A DNA stretch of 64,000 bases from Agapetus fuscipes (lineage: Eukaryota > Arthropoda > Insecta > Trichoptera > Glossosomatidae): positions 18,392,524 to 18,456,523 of the forward strand of contig OX637343.1 of NCBI GenBank assembly GCA_951799405.1. The letters run 5' to 3'. Positions 20,727 through 31,204 of this stretch are shown here, in pieces. Both the position numbers and the translations under genes were made by a program. The notes under the pieces are model-generated. The model did no database searches. It was given only the letters and a program-made list of their open reading frames with translations, and was not told where the DNA came from. The first letter of the stretch is position 1; each line of letters begins with the position of its first letter.

Positions 20727-21580
20727 GTCTAATCTAATCTAAGTTGCAAAGATATGTAACATTGGGGATTCACATTAATGCGCATTCTCACAAGCAGACA
20801 CGTACAAGTTCGTGCTTGCGCATGCCGCATTAGACAGGTTACAACGATTTTTTTGTTCGAATGCCAAAAATCAAATCTATGTTCAATCAAATTATGCCAA
20901 AAATAGACCTTTTGTTATTAAAATTTACCTTTTGCTATTCAGAATAATGTTAGTACCACTCAAGTTCTCACTTACACTAAAGGATAAATAAATAAACAGA
21001 CGAAACAAGTTAAAGAGGAATTTTAAAATTATCTCTTTTGGTGTTTCATTTTTATAAGAAGGCCGATTTGGAATGTGTCAAGTCTTCATAAAATAACAAA
21101 TATCTCCATAACTAAAAGTCCTATCAAAATAATTGCAAGAATAAAACTTCAAGATAATCAGATTTTGGATTTACCATTTTATAAAATATAATGCAGGGTT
21201 ATTAAACAAATAGTTTTTATTTTATTTGAAAAATCGATGATTTTTTTTAGTAAAAATGGGCTATTTTCTCAAATATAACGTCGATGAGCCTCACTTTCCC
21301 GTTATGTTATGATCCTGTTACTCCGTGAATATTTTTTTTTAGTCAATTGGCACATTTAAGGAGGCGGCAATCGACATTCGAACAAAAAATTTTTTTTTCA
21401 TACATCGAAAAAAACAGTCTAATGCCGCATGCGAACCTACAATATAAAAACCAAATTTCAAATGGACATACACCCTGCAACTCTTGCCGTCCTTCCCTGA
21501 AACAGGGGTGACATAGGCAAAGTGAACCATTTTCTACAGCATGGGTGGTCAGCCGCATACCAACCTATAAGTCCAGGAAT
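20727..21580 (-). repeat. FamA copy split by a 591-bp DNA element
   Basis: Tail part 20727-20830 (TCTAATCTAATCTAAGTTGC to CATGCCGCAT) and head part 21422-21580 (ATGCCGCATGCGAACCTAC to CCTATAAGTCCAGG) are one FamA unit. The gap is exactly explained by the insertion at 20831-21421. Confidence 0.92.
20831..21421. mobile_element. Non-autonomous DNA transposon (MITE-like), 591 bp, 9-bp target duplication
   Basis: Flanked by ATGCCGCAT at 20822-20830 and 21422-21430. Uninterrupted FamA copies have this 9-mer once, which proves a duplication. Ends are inverted: TAGAC at both termini, then a shared TTTTTTGTTCGAATG about 20-35 bases in. AT-rich inside with no transposase frame. A 9-bp duplication fits Mutator-like elements; hAT (8 bp) or Merlin are alternatives. 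Confidence 0.88.
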
Positions 21581-21690
21581 ATTTACAAAAAATAACATTT
21601 TAGACATAAGCAAATGGATAAACATTAAAATCAAATACAAAATTCTAATTTAAAATTTACAAAAAATTGGAAAACTAGAGAACCATAGCC

Positions 21691-21948
21691 CTAGCCGCCA
21701 ACATCACAGATCAACCGCCATGTCTTTCTGTCCTTACTTACTTCTTTCATTTCATCCAGAGTCATAACCTTCTTCATACATGCTCTCCTTTTATTATGAC
21801 TCTGGATATTCCATTCATTCGCAATTTCGGAACTTTGGTCCATCCATACCTTTCTCGGTCTTCCTGTACATTCATCTATTCTTGCAACATATACTTTCTT
21901 CGTCAGTCTTTCCTCATTCATTCTCTCCATATGTCCGAACCATCAAGT
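21691..21948 (-). pseudogene. LINE reverse transcriptase C-terminus, upstream of FamA
   Basis: Minus frame beginning WFGHMERMNEERLTKKVYVA and ending MTLDEMKEVSKDRKTWRLI with a short tail, then a stop at 21691. This is the C-terminal segment of an endonuclease-type LINE. About 110 bases of AT-rich sequence separate the stop from the FamA head at 21580, the same arrangement as at 26340/26474 and 26839/26954. It is thus the coding end of the LINE of which FamA is the 3' UTR. 5'-truncated; no polymerase motif left. Confidence 0.82.
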
Positions 21949-22081
21949 GATTATGAAACATTCTAAGCTACAGGATTTTCACACTTTAGTAGTGTTTTCT
22001 CTCTTTCAAAGTAGGAAGCAAGTTGCATTTATCCGCGTAACCCATGTTACGTTCCACTTATATTCAAGTTATCCTTTAAGT

Positions 22082-22891
22082 CAGGGGTCTTCAACCTTTT
22101 TTAGTGCAAGGGCCAAACATCGATTTCACATCGTCCGAAGGGCCACAACTTTTCACGACACTTTACCACCTAATCAATAAAATAAAATTTTAATAATCTT
22201 TATTGGTTAATTAAAGTCAATTAATGTGATTTTTGACATTGTTTATTTTTTACAAGTTTGTCAATATTTTTTTTCATTTTTGTGGTTGCAACCCGCAGAC
22301 TACCTTCCAGATGTGCATCTGTAATTCTCGACCTTGTTGTCGATTTCACATACTTCATACGAGAAAACAGCTGCTCACACACATATGTGCTCCTAAACAA
22401 TGAAATCATTTTCATGACATTTTTTCGGATTTCAGGAAACGAGTTGTGATCGACATATTTTGCATAGAAATCAAAAACACCCACGTCGAACTTGTCTTTC
22501 AATTCCGAATTACACTGCACATCTATAACCTCCATCTGAAAAATTTCCGGCATGTCTTCAACGGATACACCGAATGGTCGGGCAAAGAGACTGACGTATT
22601 TTTCACTATCTCTGAAGTCAGAAAACCTCGATTGAAACTCTTTTTCGAGTAAATCTACTGGGGGGGAATGTGCCGAACCTTCCTGTGGTCCCCCCTGTGA
22701 GTAGTGCCATGAAAATAATCAAAATGACACAAAAAACACCGAGAACTCCGAAAAAAAAAGTACTCGTATTCGTATATATCGCATATCACTGGGCGCGATA
22801 TTTTATTTTTTTAGCCTCTGGTGGCCGCGGGCCGCAAGAAATTAGCTGGCGGGCCACATGCGGCCCGAGGGCCGCGGGTTGAAGACCTTAG
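22082..22891 (-). mobile_element. hAT transposon remnant, 810 bp, 8-bp target duplication
   Basis: Target duplication CTTTAAGT at 22074-22081 and 22892-22899. Inverted ends CAGGGGTCTTCAACC and (from the right) CTAAGGTCTTCAACC. Subterminal GGGCCGCGGGCC blocks are typical of hAT elements. It holds only the 3' part of a transposase gene, so it is a deletion derivative. Confidence 0.93.
22221..22655 (-). pseudogene. hAT transposase C-terminal (dimerisation) domain
   Basis: The open minus frame can be read from about 22655 to the stop at 22221. It contains FRSTYVCEQLFSRMKYVKS followed by RSRITDAHLEGSLRVATT. This is the conserved C-terminal dimerisation region of hAT transposases related to the GTF2I-repeat/SCAN-type (Charlie-like) group. 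The zinc finger and the catalytic DDE residues that lie upstream in such proteins are absent, because the element is truncated on that side. It lies wholly within the inverted ends of the 22082-22891 element. Confidence 0.88.
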
Positions 22892-23375
22892 CTTTAAGTT
22901 ATCGACATATTCTATAACATGGGTTTCCAAGCTTTCCAACTTTAGGGTCAAAATTAAAAGCAGGTCCGGATTAAGTCTTGGGGTGAGACGAAGGGCCCTC
23001 GACCTCACATTTTGTTTACTAAATTGAAAATCAAAACGACTCTGAGCCATTGAGGTCTGCGCACTAACTAGCGCAAACTTGCTCGTGTCTGTTTGTGAGA
23101 AGGTTTTCATAACGAATCTTCAATGTGTGTATGGACCTACCAGGCTTACAATAAGCATGGTGAAAATCGGAAACATTTATTGCATTTCGTCACTTTTGAT
23201 AGTTCAACGCGAAGTTTTCTGAATTGATAAAATGTGAGAGTATTTTGTTGAAGAAATAAAAATGAATAAACCTTGATTACAGCTGGTTGTCTCAAGCCCT
23301 CACTTAGCTGTCGTCTAAATTCATTTTAAGCCGTGTACTTACAATGTATACCTTTGCATCTTAATATTATAGATA

Positions 23376-23637
23376 GGGAGTAGGTACAGTGAGATGGTTC
23401 GAGCATCTAGAAAGAATAGACGATGAACGACTGACAAAAAGAGTGTACAAAGGGAATTTCAAAGCTAAGCGTGGAAGGGGAAGACCGAGGAAAGAATGGA
23501 TTGGTAAAATAAGTGAGATTGTAAAAACAGGAACGTACAAATCAGAAAAGAGAAGAGCATGCATGAGGGGAGTGATGAATGTCGAGGATATGAAAGAAGT
23601 GTGCAGAGCAAAGTGGAGACGCATCGGCTAAGGTACT
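23376..23637 (+). pseudogene. LINE reverse transcriptase C-terminus, interrupted by a hAT element
   Basis: An 80-residue frame starts MRWFEHLERIDDERLTKRVY and ends with MKEVCRAKWRRIG. It is homologous to the ends at 21691 and 26000 but belongs to a different LINE subfamily. The 3' flank resumes at 24469-24505 (CTACCCCTAATGGAACGGCG), matching the sequence after the LINE stop at 46976 (CCCCCTAGCGGAACGGCG). The 823-bp hAT element lies between. Confidence 0.78.
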
Positions 23638-24460
23638 CAGGCCCGGATTTAGGGCGGTTCGAGCGGTACGACCGAACCAGGGCCCCCGCGTCCTAGGGGC
23701 CCCCAAAGACTGAAAAAATGCTGAAAAATTATGTATTTATTTTGCTTTTAACCATTTTTGACTCAAAAAGCCACGTTTTGTACAGACAAAGACATCGATA
23801 GTTGAGAAATAAAAGTTTCTCACAGGGAACCTTCAGGGGCCCCTAACGACCTGAATGGATCCCAAAAATTCTAAACAAAGTCTCCATTAATAGAAAAAAC
23901 AAAGTTTCTTAGTAAAAATTAAGAAAAAAACATAGGTATTGAAAGGCACCAAATGTGAGCTATTTTACAACACGTACCTACGTGCCTCATAATACACCTT
24001 TCAGCATTATGCCAATAAACTTTGCTATTGTTACGTCCTGGCGGCGAGACAACAGGTTCCGACGGTTGTAAAACGATCCTTTGTCATGGTCGCCAAGTGA
24101 GTAAAAATGAGACAAATTCTGATAATAAATATTTTGTAGAAAAAATAGATAAACTGTTTTGAAAATCAATTACAATTTGCATTGTGTTAACTATGCGTTA
24201 GTTTATTTTTGTAGCTTTGATAATTAATCAAATAAATTTCTAATGAAAAAATTAATAATGTATTTTTGAATAAAAACGAAAATCTTTGTACGTCCTTTGC
24301 TGTAATGAGGCTGACCTGCTTAATTAATTATATTTCTTTAAAAAAAAAATGAGGCGAAGGAGGGGGGGGGGGTGGAAAATTTTAGGGAGGGGAGGGGGGG
24401 TATGAGGGGCCCCGAGATTATTCCCGCACCAGGGCCCCCAGGGGGGTTAATCCGGGCCTG
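23638..24460. mobile_element. Non-autonomous hAT element, 823 bp, 8-bp target duplication
   Basis: Target duplication AAGGTACT at 23630-23637 and 24461-24468. Terminal inverted repeats CAGGCCCGGATT. Subterminal GGGGCCCC-rich blocks lie at both ends (AGGGCCCCCGCG; GGGGCCCCGAG). The interior is AT-rich without a transposase frame. Confidence 0.92.
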
Positions 24461-24546
24461 AAGGTACTGACTACCCCTAATGGAACGGCGGCTGGTACAA
24501 ATACAAGATAGGTGACGTCATTCATACCGACGGATTCTTTTATTGT

Positions 24547-24989
24547 ACCGGACCGTAGTTCAGTGGTAACACTTCGGACTCTGAAGGGAAGGTTGTGGGT
24601 TCGAATCCTAGTGGAGCACAAAAAAATACCATTTATGTATATTTTCAAATTTGCTCTTCGCTGGGTTGAAAAATTCATACACCTTTACCAATGACCGGTC
24701 ACCAAAGGTCCATCCAGCCTTAGAGCAACTGGGTCTTGCTCGAGAATTGGCACTTTGTAGCAACGTCGACCAAGCTCGTAAAAAGGTCGATAGCTCAATT
24801 GGTAGAATCCTTGCATTCCATGCCGAGAGCAAGGGTTCGATCTCAAGGTTTACTCAGCCTTCACAATAAATGAGAACCAGCCCCCCGGGAGCTGGGAAAC
24901 CCCCCCTTCAACTGGAAGTGGATGGTGTGAGGCCGGTCCCCTTACCCGTAAAAATAAATAAGTCCCAAATCGCCACATGCGACCCCTTC
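24547..24989 (+). mobile_element. S2-S1 heterodimeric SINE, 3' truncated
   Basis: S2 with tRNA-Gln-like head (GTCCGTAGTTCAGTGGTAAC; GGACTCTGAA anticodon arm; GGGTTCGAATCC) at 24547-24783. It runs through CCAAGCTCGTAAAAA into the S1 head GGTCGATAGCTCAATTGG at 24785. Same junction and same S1 internal deletion (TTCGATCTCAAGGTTTACTC) as 8515-9009. Truncated where the 91-bp minisatellite starts. Confidence 0.92.
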
Positions 24990-24993
24990 GGGT

Positions 24994-25373
24994 TATTGGT
25001 AGGTACCTGCATGTATTATTATCGGTTAGAACTCTGATGGACTGCAGAGAGGGCTCGTGTGGATGGACGCGAGGCCTGCTCTGTTATTGGTAGGTACTTG
25101 CATGTATTATTATCGGTTAGAACTCTGATGGACTGCAGAGAGGGCTCGTGTGGATGGACGCGAGGCCTGCTCTGTTATTGGTAGGTACCTGCATGTATTA
25201 TTATCGGTTAGAACTCTGATGGACTGCAGAGAGGGCTCGTGTGGATGGACGCGAGGCCTGCTCTGTTATTGGTAGGTACCTGCATGTATTATTATCGGTT
25301 AGAACTCTGATGGACTGCAGAGAGGGCTCGTGTGGATGGACGCGAGGCCTGCTCTGTTATCGGAAGGTACCTG
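24994..25373. repeat. Minisatellite, 91-bp unit, left block (about 4 copies)
   Basis: Units start at 25001, 25092, 25183 and 25274, with a partial one at 25365. Each has GGTACCTGCATGTATTATTA, GATGGACTGCAGAGAGGGCT and GACGCGAGGCCTGCTCTG. The array continues at 28554 beyond the inserted hAT element. Confidence 0.96.
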
Positions 25374-25533
25374 CAGTACCGGCGTTAGGGTTGGGCGCGG
25401 TCGGGCGACCGCCCAGGGGCGCCAGGTATGAAGGGGCGCCGCAGGCGCCCCTTTATATTTTTTAGTAATTTTGAAGTTTTTGGGGCATTAAAACTCGAGC
25501 ATATTTTCTTTAAGTTATTAAAATACTGTTTTT

Positions 25534-25792
25534 ACTTTCACTCTTTATTTTTTAATTATTTGGACACAAACGTTTTCGACTACACAGTAATCATCATCAG
25601 GTAGTAATGTTTTTTTTATTTTTCATATTTATATTTTTTATAAACATATTTAGTTTTCGTAAACTTTCACTCTTTATTTTTTAATTATTTGGACACAAAC
25701 GTTTTCGACTACACAGTAATCATCATCAGGTAGTAATGTTTATTTTTATTTTTCATATTTATATTTTTTATAAACATATTTAGTTTTCGTAA
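25534..25792. repeat. 129-bp direct duplication with hammerhead-like motif
   Basis: Two tandem copies starting 25534 and 25663, nearly identical. Each contains, on the minus strand, CTGATGA, one extra T, stem GATTAC/GTAGTC and GAAAACG (25569-25600 and 25698-25729). Confidence 0.9.
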
Positions 25793-25984
25793 ACAGTAAA
25801 AATTGAACCTGTAAAATAATTGTTACATTCTTAGAAAGAGAAATGAAAACAATAATTAAGTTTTTTTTTGTTATTGCTAGGTATATTTCTTTTTATTTTT
25901 TATTTTAAAAGGGTACATATTTATTTCACGACCTTGTTTTTTATTTCGTTAAATGTTTTAATTATGAATGACTGAAATTATTTT

Positions 25985-26735
25985 AAGGAAGATGGCTTAA
26001 GAAATGGACTATGTAAGAAGTATGATTGGGAAAAAAAACAAAGTGACAGGGGTGAAACAAAGTGACAGGGGTGAGGAATGATCTTGTTAGAGAAGAATGT
26101 GGTGTAAGAGAAAGTGTGAAATTGAAGATTAAAATAAGTTTGCTAAGATGGTTCGGGCATATGAAGAGAATGAGTGATGAAAGACTGACGAAGAAAGTAT
26201 ATGTTGCAAGAATAGATGGATGTCGTGGTAGAGGAAGACCAAGAAAAGGTATAGATAGATCAAATTTTTGAAAAAGCGAATGAACGGGATTTCCAGAGTC
26301 ATAATGCAAGGATCGAAAGAAATGGCGGTTGATCTGTAATGCTGGCGGTTAAAGCTGAGGCTTTTAATTTTTTTTTAAAATATGTTTTGTAGTTTTTTTT
26401 TTTAATTTTTTACTGTTTAAGTAATTGTTTAGAGTTTAGTTGTTTTATATATTTGAATGTATTAATTGCTTGTATTCCTTGACTGATAGGTTGGTATGCG
26501 ACTGACCACCTATACTGTAAAAAATGGTTCACTTTGCCAATGTTACCCCTGCTTCAGGGAAGGTCGGCAAGAGTTGCAGGGCTTATGTTCATTTGAGATT
26601 GTTTTTTTTTATTGTAGCTCCACATGCGGCATGTGTAAGCGCGAAATTATGCATGTCTGCTTGTGGGAATGCATTTAATATGAATCTCAAATGATACATA
26701 TCTTTGCAGCTTAGATTTAGATTTAGATTTTAGAT
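25985..26735 (+). pseudogene. 5'-truncated LINE with its FamA 3' UTR
   Basis: Broken coding from about 25995 with KISLLRWFGHMKRMSDERLT and KKVYVARIDGCRGRGRPRK, then further fragments to a stop near 26340. After about 135 bases of T-rich sequence comes a complete FamA (26474-26735, ATTCCTTGACTGATAGG to the tail TTAGATTTAGATTTAG). This is the clearest evidence that FamA is the terminal part of this LINE. A duplicated GTGACAGGGGTGA at about 26042-26070 is a local slip. Confidence 0.82.
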
Positions 26736-27165
26736 AATAAAAGGAGGGCTTGTATGAAAAAGGTTTTGACTCTCGATGAAATGAAAGAAGTATGCAAGGA
26801 CAGGAAGAAGTGGCGGCTAATCTTCAATGTTGATTTGTAATATTGGTTTATTAATTTGTTACATTTTTTGGATAGGAAATTATTGACTTTTTTGTATAGA
26901 TTTCTTTTTAAGGTTTTGTTCTTTTTTATACTTAAACGTTATCTATTATTTGTATTCCTTGAGTTATAGGTTGATATGAGGCTGACCACCCATACTGTAA
27001 AAAATGGTTCACTTTGCCAATGTCACCCCTGTGTTTGGCAAAAGTTGTAGCGCTTATGTTCATTTGAGGTTTGGATTTTATTTGCAAGTACACATTCAGC
27101 ATTTGTAAGCGCGAACTACACGTGTTTATTTGTGGGCATGCATTCGAGAGCTTTAAATGTGGTCT
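26736..27165 (+). pseudogene. Second 5'-truncated LINE with FamA, head-to-tail
   Basis: Coding restarts mid-protein right after the previous tail (GGCTTGTATGAAAAAGG; residues DEMKEVCKDRKKWRLI) and stops near 26839. About 115 bases later FamA follows (26954-27165), with a deletion of CAGGGAAGG. So two copies of the same LINE 3' end lie in tandem, the second inserted at or beside the tail of the first. Confidence 0.8.
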
Positions 27166-28330
27166 AAAAATGGTCTAGCTGGTTCGGATTTAGGAATCAG
27201 AAAGGATGGTAGGGAAGAGAGGAATCCTGGGCAAAGTGGAGAGGGCTACAACTCGCAGAAATCAAACATCCAGTTCTATATATCGATGTGCGGAACGATG
27301 TAAGTTTTTGGTTTGTATTTCGGGTATGCGAAATATACACTCGGCGTGATTGTCCTCTTACATATCATTACATTGTACAAAATTAGACCTCAAGTTAAGC
27401 ATGAAGATAGTTGATTTTTATATTTATGAAGCTGACTTTTGTATGGAAATCAGTTATTCGTAAATTGGTTTTTTTTTATAAATATACACGTTTGTAAATT
27501 TTATATTCTTTCCATTTTCTTATTTTTTCAAATTTTAAATTTTAGTTTTTTTCTGTAATTGTAAGTTTTAAAATTTTTGTTGATAAATTATTTTTTAATA
27601 TGTTTTTTTCAGTTTCTGATTTAATGGTTTGTTAATAGTTTTTAATTTTAAAATGTGTTTTTTTTTGTCTTTCCATTTTCTTTTTTTTCCCTATTTTTAT
27701 GTTTGAATTTTGTGTTGTTTAATTTTTTTTTAATATGTTTTTTTCAATATTTGATTTCATGGTTTGTTTTATGAAATAGTTTTTAATTTTTATATGCGTT
27801 ATTTTTTTCTGTCATTCTAAGTTTTCAAATTTTTGATGTTTAATTATCTTTTTATGTGTTTTTTTTCAGTTTTTGATTTTATGGTTTGTTCTATGTAATA
27901 GTTTTTAATTTTTAAATGTGTAATTCTTTATTGTCTTTTGATTTTTTTTTCATTTTTGAATACAATATTAAATTCTTTCTATTTTTAGTTTTTTTCATGT
28001 TTCTTATTTTCTTTTTTTTACATTCCTATTATATTTTTATTTTAAAGTTAATACTTTTCTGTCTAGACTTTTTTTTGTTTTCGTTTTAGTTTTCTTTTTT
28101 AATTTTTCTTTGTTTCATTTTAGATTTCATATATATTTTTCTTTTCTTCAATTTTTATGTTGTAAGACTGTTTCTGTATTTTTCATTATTTTGTTAATTT
28201 GCGCTATCTAAATATTGAATTCCAAATTATTCTACATTCGTACATTTTTTTATAGTTTCATTTTTTGTACTTTCGTCAAATTTTAATTTTTGTCCATTTC
28301 TTATTTTTGATGAAATGTATTACAAAATGT
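27166..28330. other. Long T-rich stretch inside the hAT-like element
   Basis: About 1.1 kb of T-dominated sequence with recurring TTTTTAATTTTTAAATGTG-like phrases and ATGGTTTGTT blocks near 27620, 27760 and 27880. It looks like a decayed tandem or untranslated region. No reading frame. Confidence 0.5.
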
Positions 28331-28553
28331 TTTATTTTTCAAAATAGTTTTTTGGACATAAATCCCCTCTCTAAGATTATATTTTCCACCATTTGATTAG
28401 CTGTCAACTGTATTGTCATATATTTTTTTAATAAATGGTTACTACATTCCTTTTTTTTGTGTGAATTTGAATTTTCGAATGGCAAATAGGGAGGGGGGGG
28501 GGGCGCCTTAAAAAATCTCGCCCAGGGCGCTGGTAGTGCTAAAACCGGCACTG

Positions 28554-29098
28554 GGTACCTGCATGTATTATTATCGGTTAGAACTCTGATGGACTGCAGA
28601 GAGGGCTTGTGTGGATGGACGCGAGGCCTGCTCTGTTATTGGTAGGTACCTGCATGTATTATTATCGGTTAGAACTCTGATGGACTGCAGAGAGGGCTCG
28701 TGTGGATGGACGCGAGGCCTGCTCTGTTATTGGTAGGTACCTGCATGTATTATTATCGGTTAGAACTCTGATGGACTGCAGAGAGGGCTTGTGTGGATGG
28801 ACGCGAGGCCTGCTCTGTTATTGGTAGGTACCTGCATGTATTATTATCGGTTAGAACTCTGATGGACTGCAGAGAGGGCTTGTGTGGATGGACGCGAGGC
28901 CTGCTCTGTTATTGGTAGGTACCTGCATGTATTATTATCGGTTAGAACTCTGATGGACTGCAGAGAGGGCTCGTGTGGATGGACGCGAGGCCTGCTCTGT
29001 TATCGGTAGGTACCTGCATGTAGTATTATCGGTTAGAGCTCTGATGGACTGCAGAGAGGGCTCGTGTGTATGGACGCGAGGCCCTGCTCTGCGAGGCT
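28554..29098. repeat. Minisatellite, 91-bp unit, right block (6 copies)
   Basis: Continuation of 24994-25373 with units at 28553, 28644, 28735, 28826, 28917 and 29008. A CTCGTG/CTTGTG variant separates copies. Confidence 0.96.
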
Positions 29099-29483
29099 GT
29101 ACGTAATTATACAGCGCGGGCTCAAGTCCTAGATTATCTGCACCACATCGTGAGCTACAGGGCTGTGCCAAGCAAACACATCGCACAGAATACACGCAAG
29201 GAAGCTGCATGATCAGTGCAACTTTTTTATAAGGAATCCTGTGCAGGAGGCATTCCACATTACGTATGGATTTTGGTGACGTGATTGATGTCCCGATCCT
29301 TTGTAGCAGAGCTGTTAGCTGCGTAATGTTGTGTTGCCTTTGTTTTGCGACACTGAATGGAGGTGGAGATTGATATTGGTTTTGAATAGAACAGGATTCA
29401 ATTGCGGTGGGAACACATATACCGGTAACTCGTGCCATAAACTTTTTTCTTTTCTTCTTTTTCTTTGTTTTTCCGGCGATGTT
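29099..29483. other. No supported gene
   Basis: A 167-residue minus-strand frame (29438-28935) crosses this stretch and the last minisatellite copies. It has no recognisable family. A block read on the minus strand at 29225-29320 (CTGCTACAAAGGATCG ... TGCACAGGATTCCTTA) resembles RepE at 60680. Confidence 0.4.
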
Positions 29484-29612
29484 AGGCCCGGTCTACAGCT
29501 CAGTTGATCACGTAAATGCTTGAGTTTCCATCCAGATGGCTAGGGATCGATAGAAGTGATTGGAGTTCGGCTTAACTGAGAAAATAAATAGGTTCCACAC
29601 GCCACATGCCCA
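29484..29612 (+). mobile_element. S1 SINE, short internally deleted form
   Basis: Head GGTCTACAGCTCAGTTGATC joined after about 60 bases to the S1 3' phrase AAAATAAATAGGTTCCAC and CGCCACATGC. Confidence 0.6.
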
Positions 29613-29832
29613 TTATAGACCTACAAACTAAAGCTGACAGGGAGCGCTGTTGTGATGTTAGCGTGGGCAAACAAAACACGTGCCTGATAAAGTCAAGCAT
29701 CGTTTTTCACAGCAACAGCTGATCTTTAGACCATAGCTAATCCATGGCTCAGCATTTTTTCAGGCAGCGGATGAGCCATGGTTTTGTTGCGTGTGAATAA
29801 CACTGCATGTGTATTATTTTGTTTTTCTTCAA

Positions 29833-29999
29833 CAAAATACTCTATTAACTCAACTGACCTCAGGATGAACTATCAAAATACTCTATTCACTCAACTGACC
29901 TCAGGATGAACTATCAAAATACTCTATTAACTCAACTGACCTCAGGATGAACTATCAAAATACTCTATTAACTCAACTGACCTCAGGATGAACTATCAA
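29833..29999. repeat. Minisatellite, 41-bp unit, 4 copies
   Basis: Four copies of a unit running CAAAATACTCTATTAACTC to CCTCAGGATGAACTAT, with one A to C variant in the second copy. Confidence 0.95.
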
Positions 30000-30182
30000 A
30001 AGTGCCATTTTACCAAATGGCGGAGTTAGTCCCGATTTTCCCATGACCAGTTTAAGCCGTGTATGGAGGTAGGAATCATTTGCCAACCCTATCAGCTTGC
30101 AGCAGATATGGAATAAAGTCTTGTGAGTCTTGAGGAACATTGGTTGGGTCTCCTCGACCGCTCTTCCACCAGCGATGCTTGC

Positions 30183-30183
<1 letters not shown>

Positions 30184-30218
<35 letters not shown>
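30184..30218. repeat. (AT)n microsatellite
   Basis: About 17 TA repeats. Confidence 0.95.
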
Positions 30219-30439
30219 TTCTCTCAGTGATTTGTTTACGATGAATGGACAGATCGCCGACGGATAATTTCCTTCAATTGACATCAATAAAGCAATACTT
30301 CGAATTCCCTCCGTCTCTGTCTGCCACGCTTACTGGGGAATAGCGCCGTCTCAGCCGACATGTGGCGGAGCTCATGAAAGCCAAGTCAGCGGCTAGCGAG
30401 ACGTCACGTCATCAAGAAACGTTCATTCCAAAATTAAAA

Positions 30440-30750
30440 TATAATGGGCAAATTTGAAATAAGATTTTTTCTCGGCGAGCAAACGTCACAGCTCTCTGTG
30501 ACTTTGGTTCTAAGCATATAATTACAAAATATATACCTACTTGCCTTTTCCCTGGCAATTCGGAACACTGAACCGGTTCGGAACGAGAACATCACAATTT
30601 TTACTGTCTATGAAATTCGCTCTTAGTTCTTTTCTTTTCATTTTTTTCGCTCAATACGCTCCGCACATTTGGTATGGACAAAAAAGTTGTGCGTCACACG
30701 GCGGGTTGCTGGAACAAAAGCTAACTTATATGTTGTTATTGGTTGCCATT
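30440..30750. repeat. RepC fragments in inverted order
   Basis: TTTTTTCTCGGCGAGCAAAC at 30466 on the plus strand. Minus-strand pieces near 30684-30750 (GTCACACGGCGGGTTGCTGG; GTTATTGGTTGCC). Both match RepC, from opposite orientations. Confidence 0.5.
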
Positions 30751-30852
30751 GATGACAGATCTAGCTGCGTTGACCTATTGGCATCTCATTAACTAGGATA
30801 TGTGTCTGTAAACTGTGTGCGAGTCTTTCATGACTCATTCTGGAGACATATA

Positions 30853-30920
30853 TCTATACTTATAAAACCAAAAAAGCGTTCGTTGGTAATGCGATAAAAT
30901 GGTGAAGGACTAAACGGTTT
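30853..30920 (+). mobile_element. Possible Helitron 5' end
   Basis: A|TCTATACTTATAAAACC resembles the Helitron 5' terminus (as at 52391) with an A before TC. No matching CTAGT end found before the next FamA at 31205. Confidence 0.35.
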
Positions 30921-31204
30921 TTGCTGTCTTTCGTTTCAGAATAAAGTACGTAATCTAAGAAGGGTTATAGCGTACAAAAAAGTTGATAAAATAACGCAGA
31001 ACATGTTTAAATTTGTGAAATGCTGAACGTCGTTTTTATATGGGAATTGATCATTTCCAACTTCATCTAATTGACAGATTTTTGTTCCATATTCACATTT
31101 TATTAAATGTGTTCGGTTTGAAATATTGTAAGGGGTTAAACAAAATCAAATTAATAAAATAAACTGGTAGGTACAAAATTTGAAAATGAAATAAAATATT
31201 TTAT

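Larger units (their letters stand above)
25374..28553. mobile_element. hAT-like element, 3180 bp, inserted in the minisatellite
   Basis: Target duplication GGTACCTG at 25366-25373 and 28554-28561. Ends CAGTACCGGCGTTAG and (from the right) CAGTGCCGGTTTTAG. Both subterminal regions carry GGGGCGCC. Two LINE ends and a 129-bp duplication lie inside. No transposase was recognised, so it is non-autonomous or decayed. Confidence 0.88.

Noticed and set aside
28935..29438. 167-residue minus frame
   Set aside because: Half lies in the 91-bp minisatellite; the rest shows no family motif, signal or codon bias.
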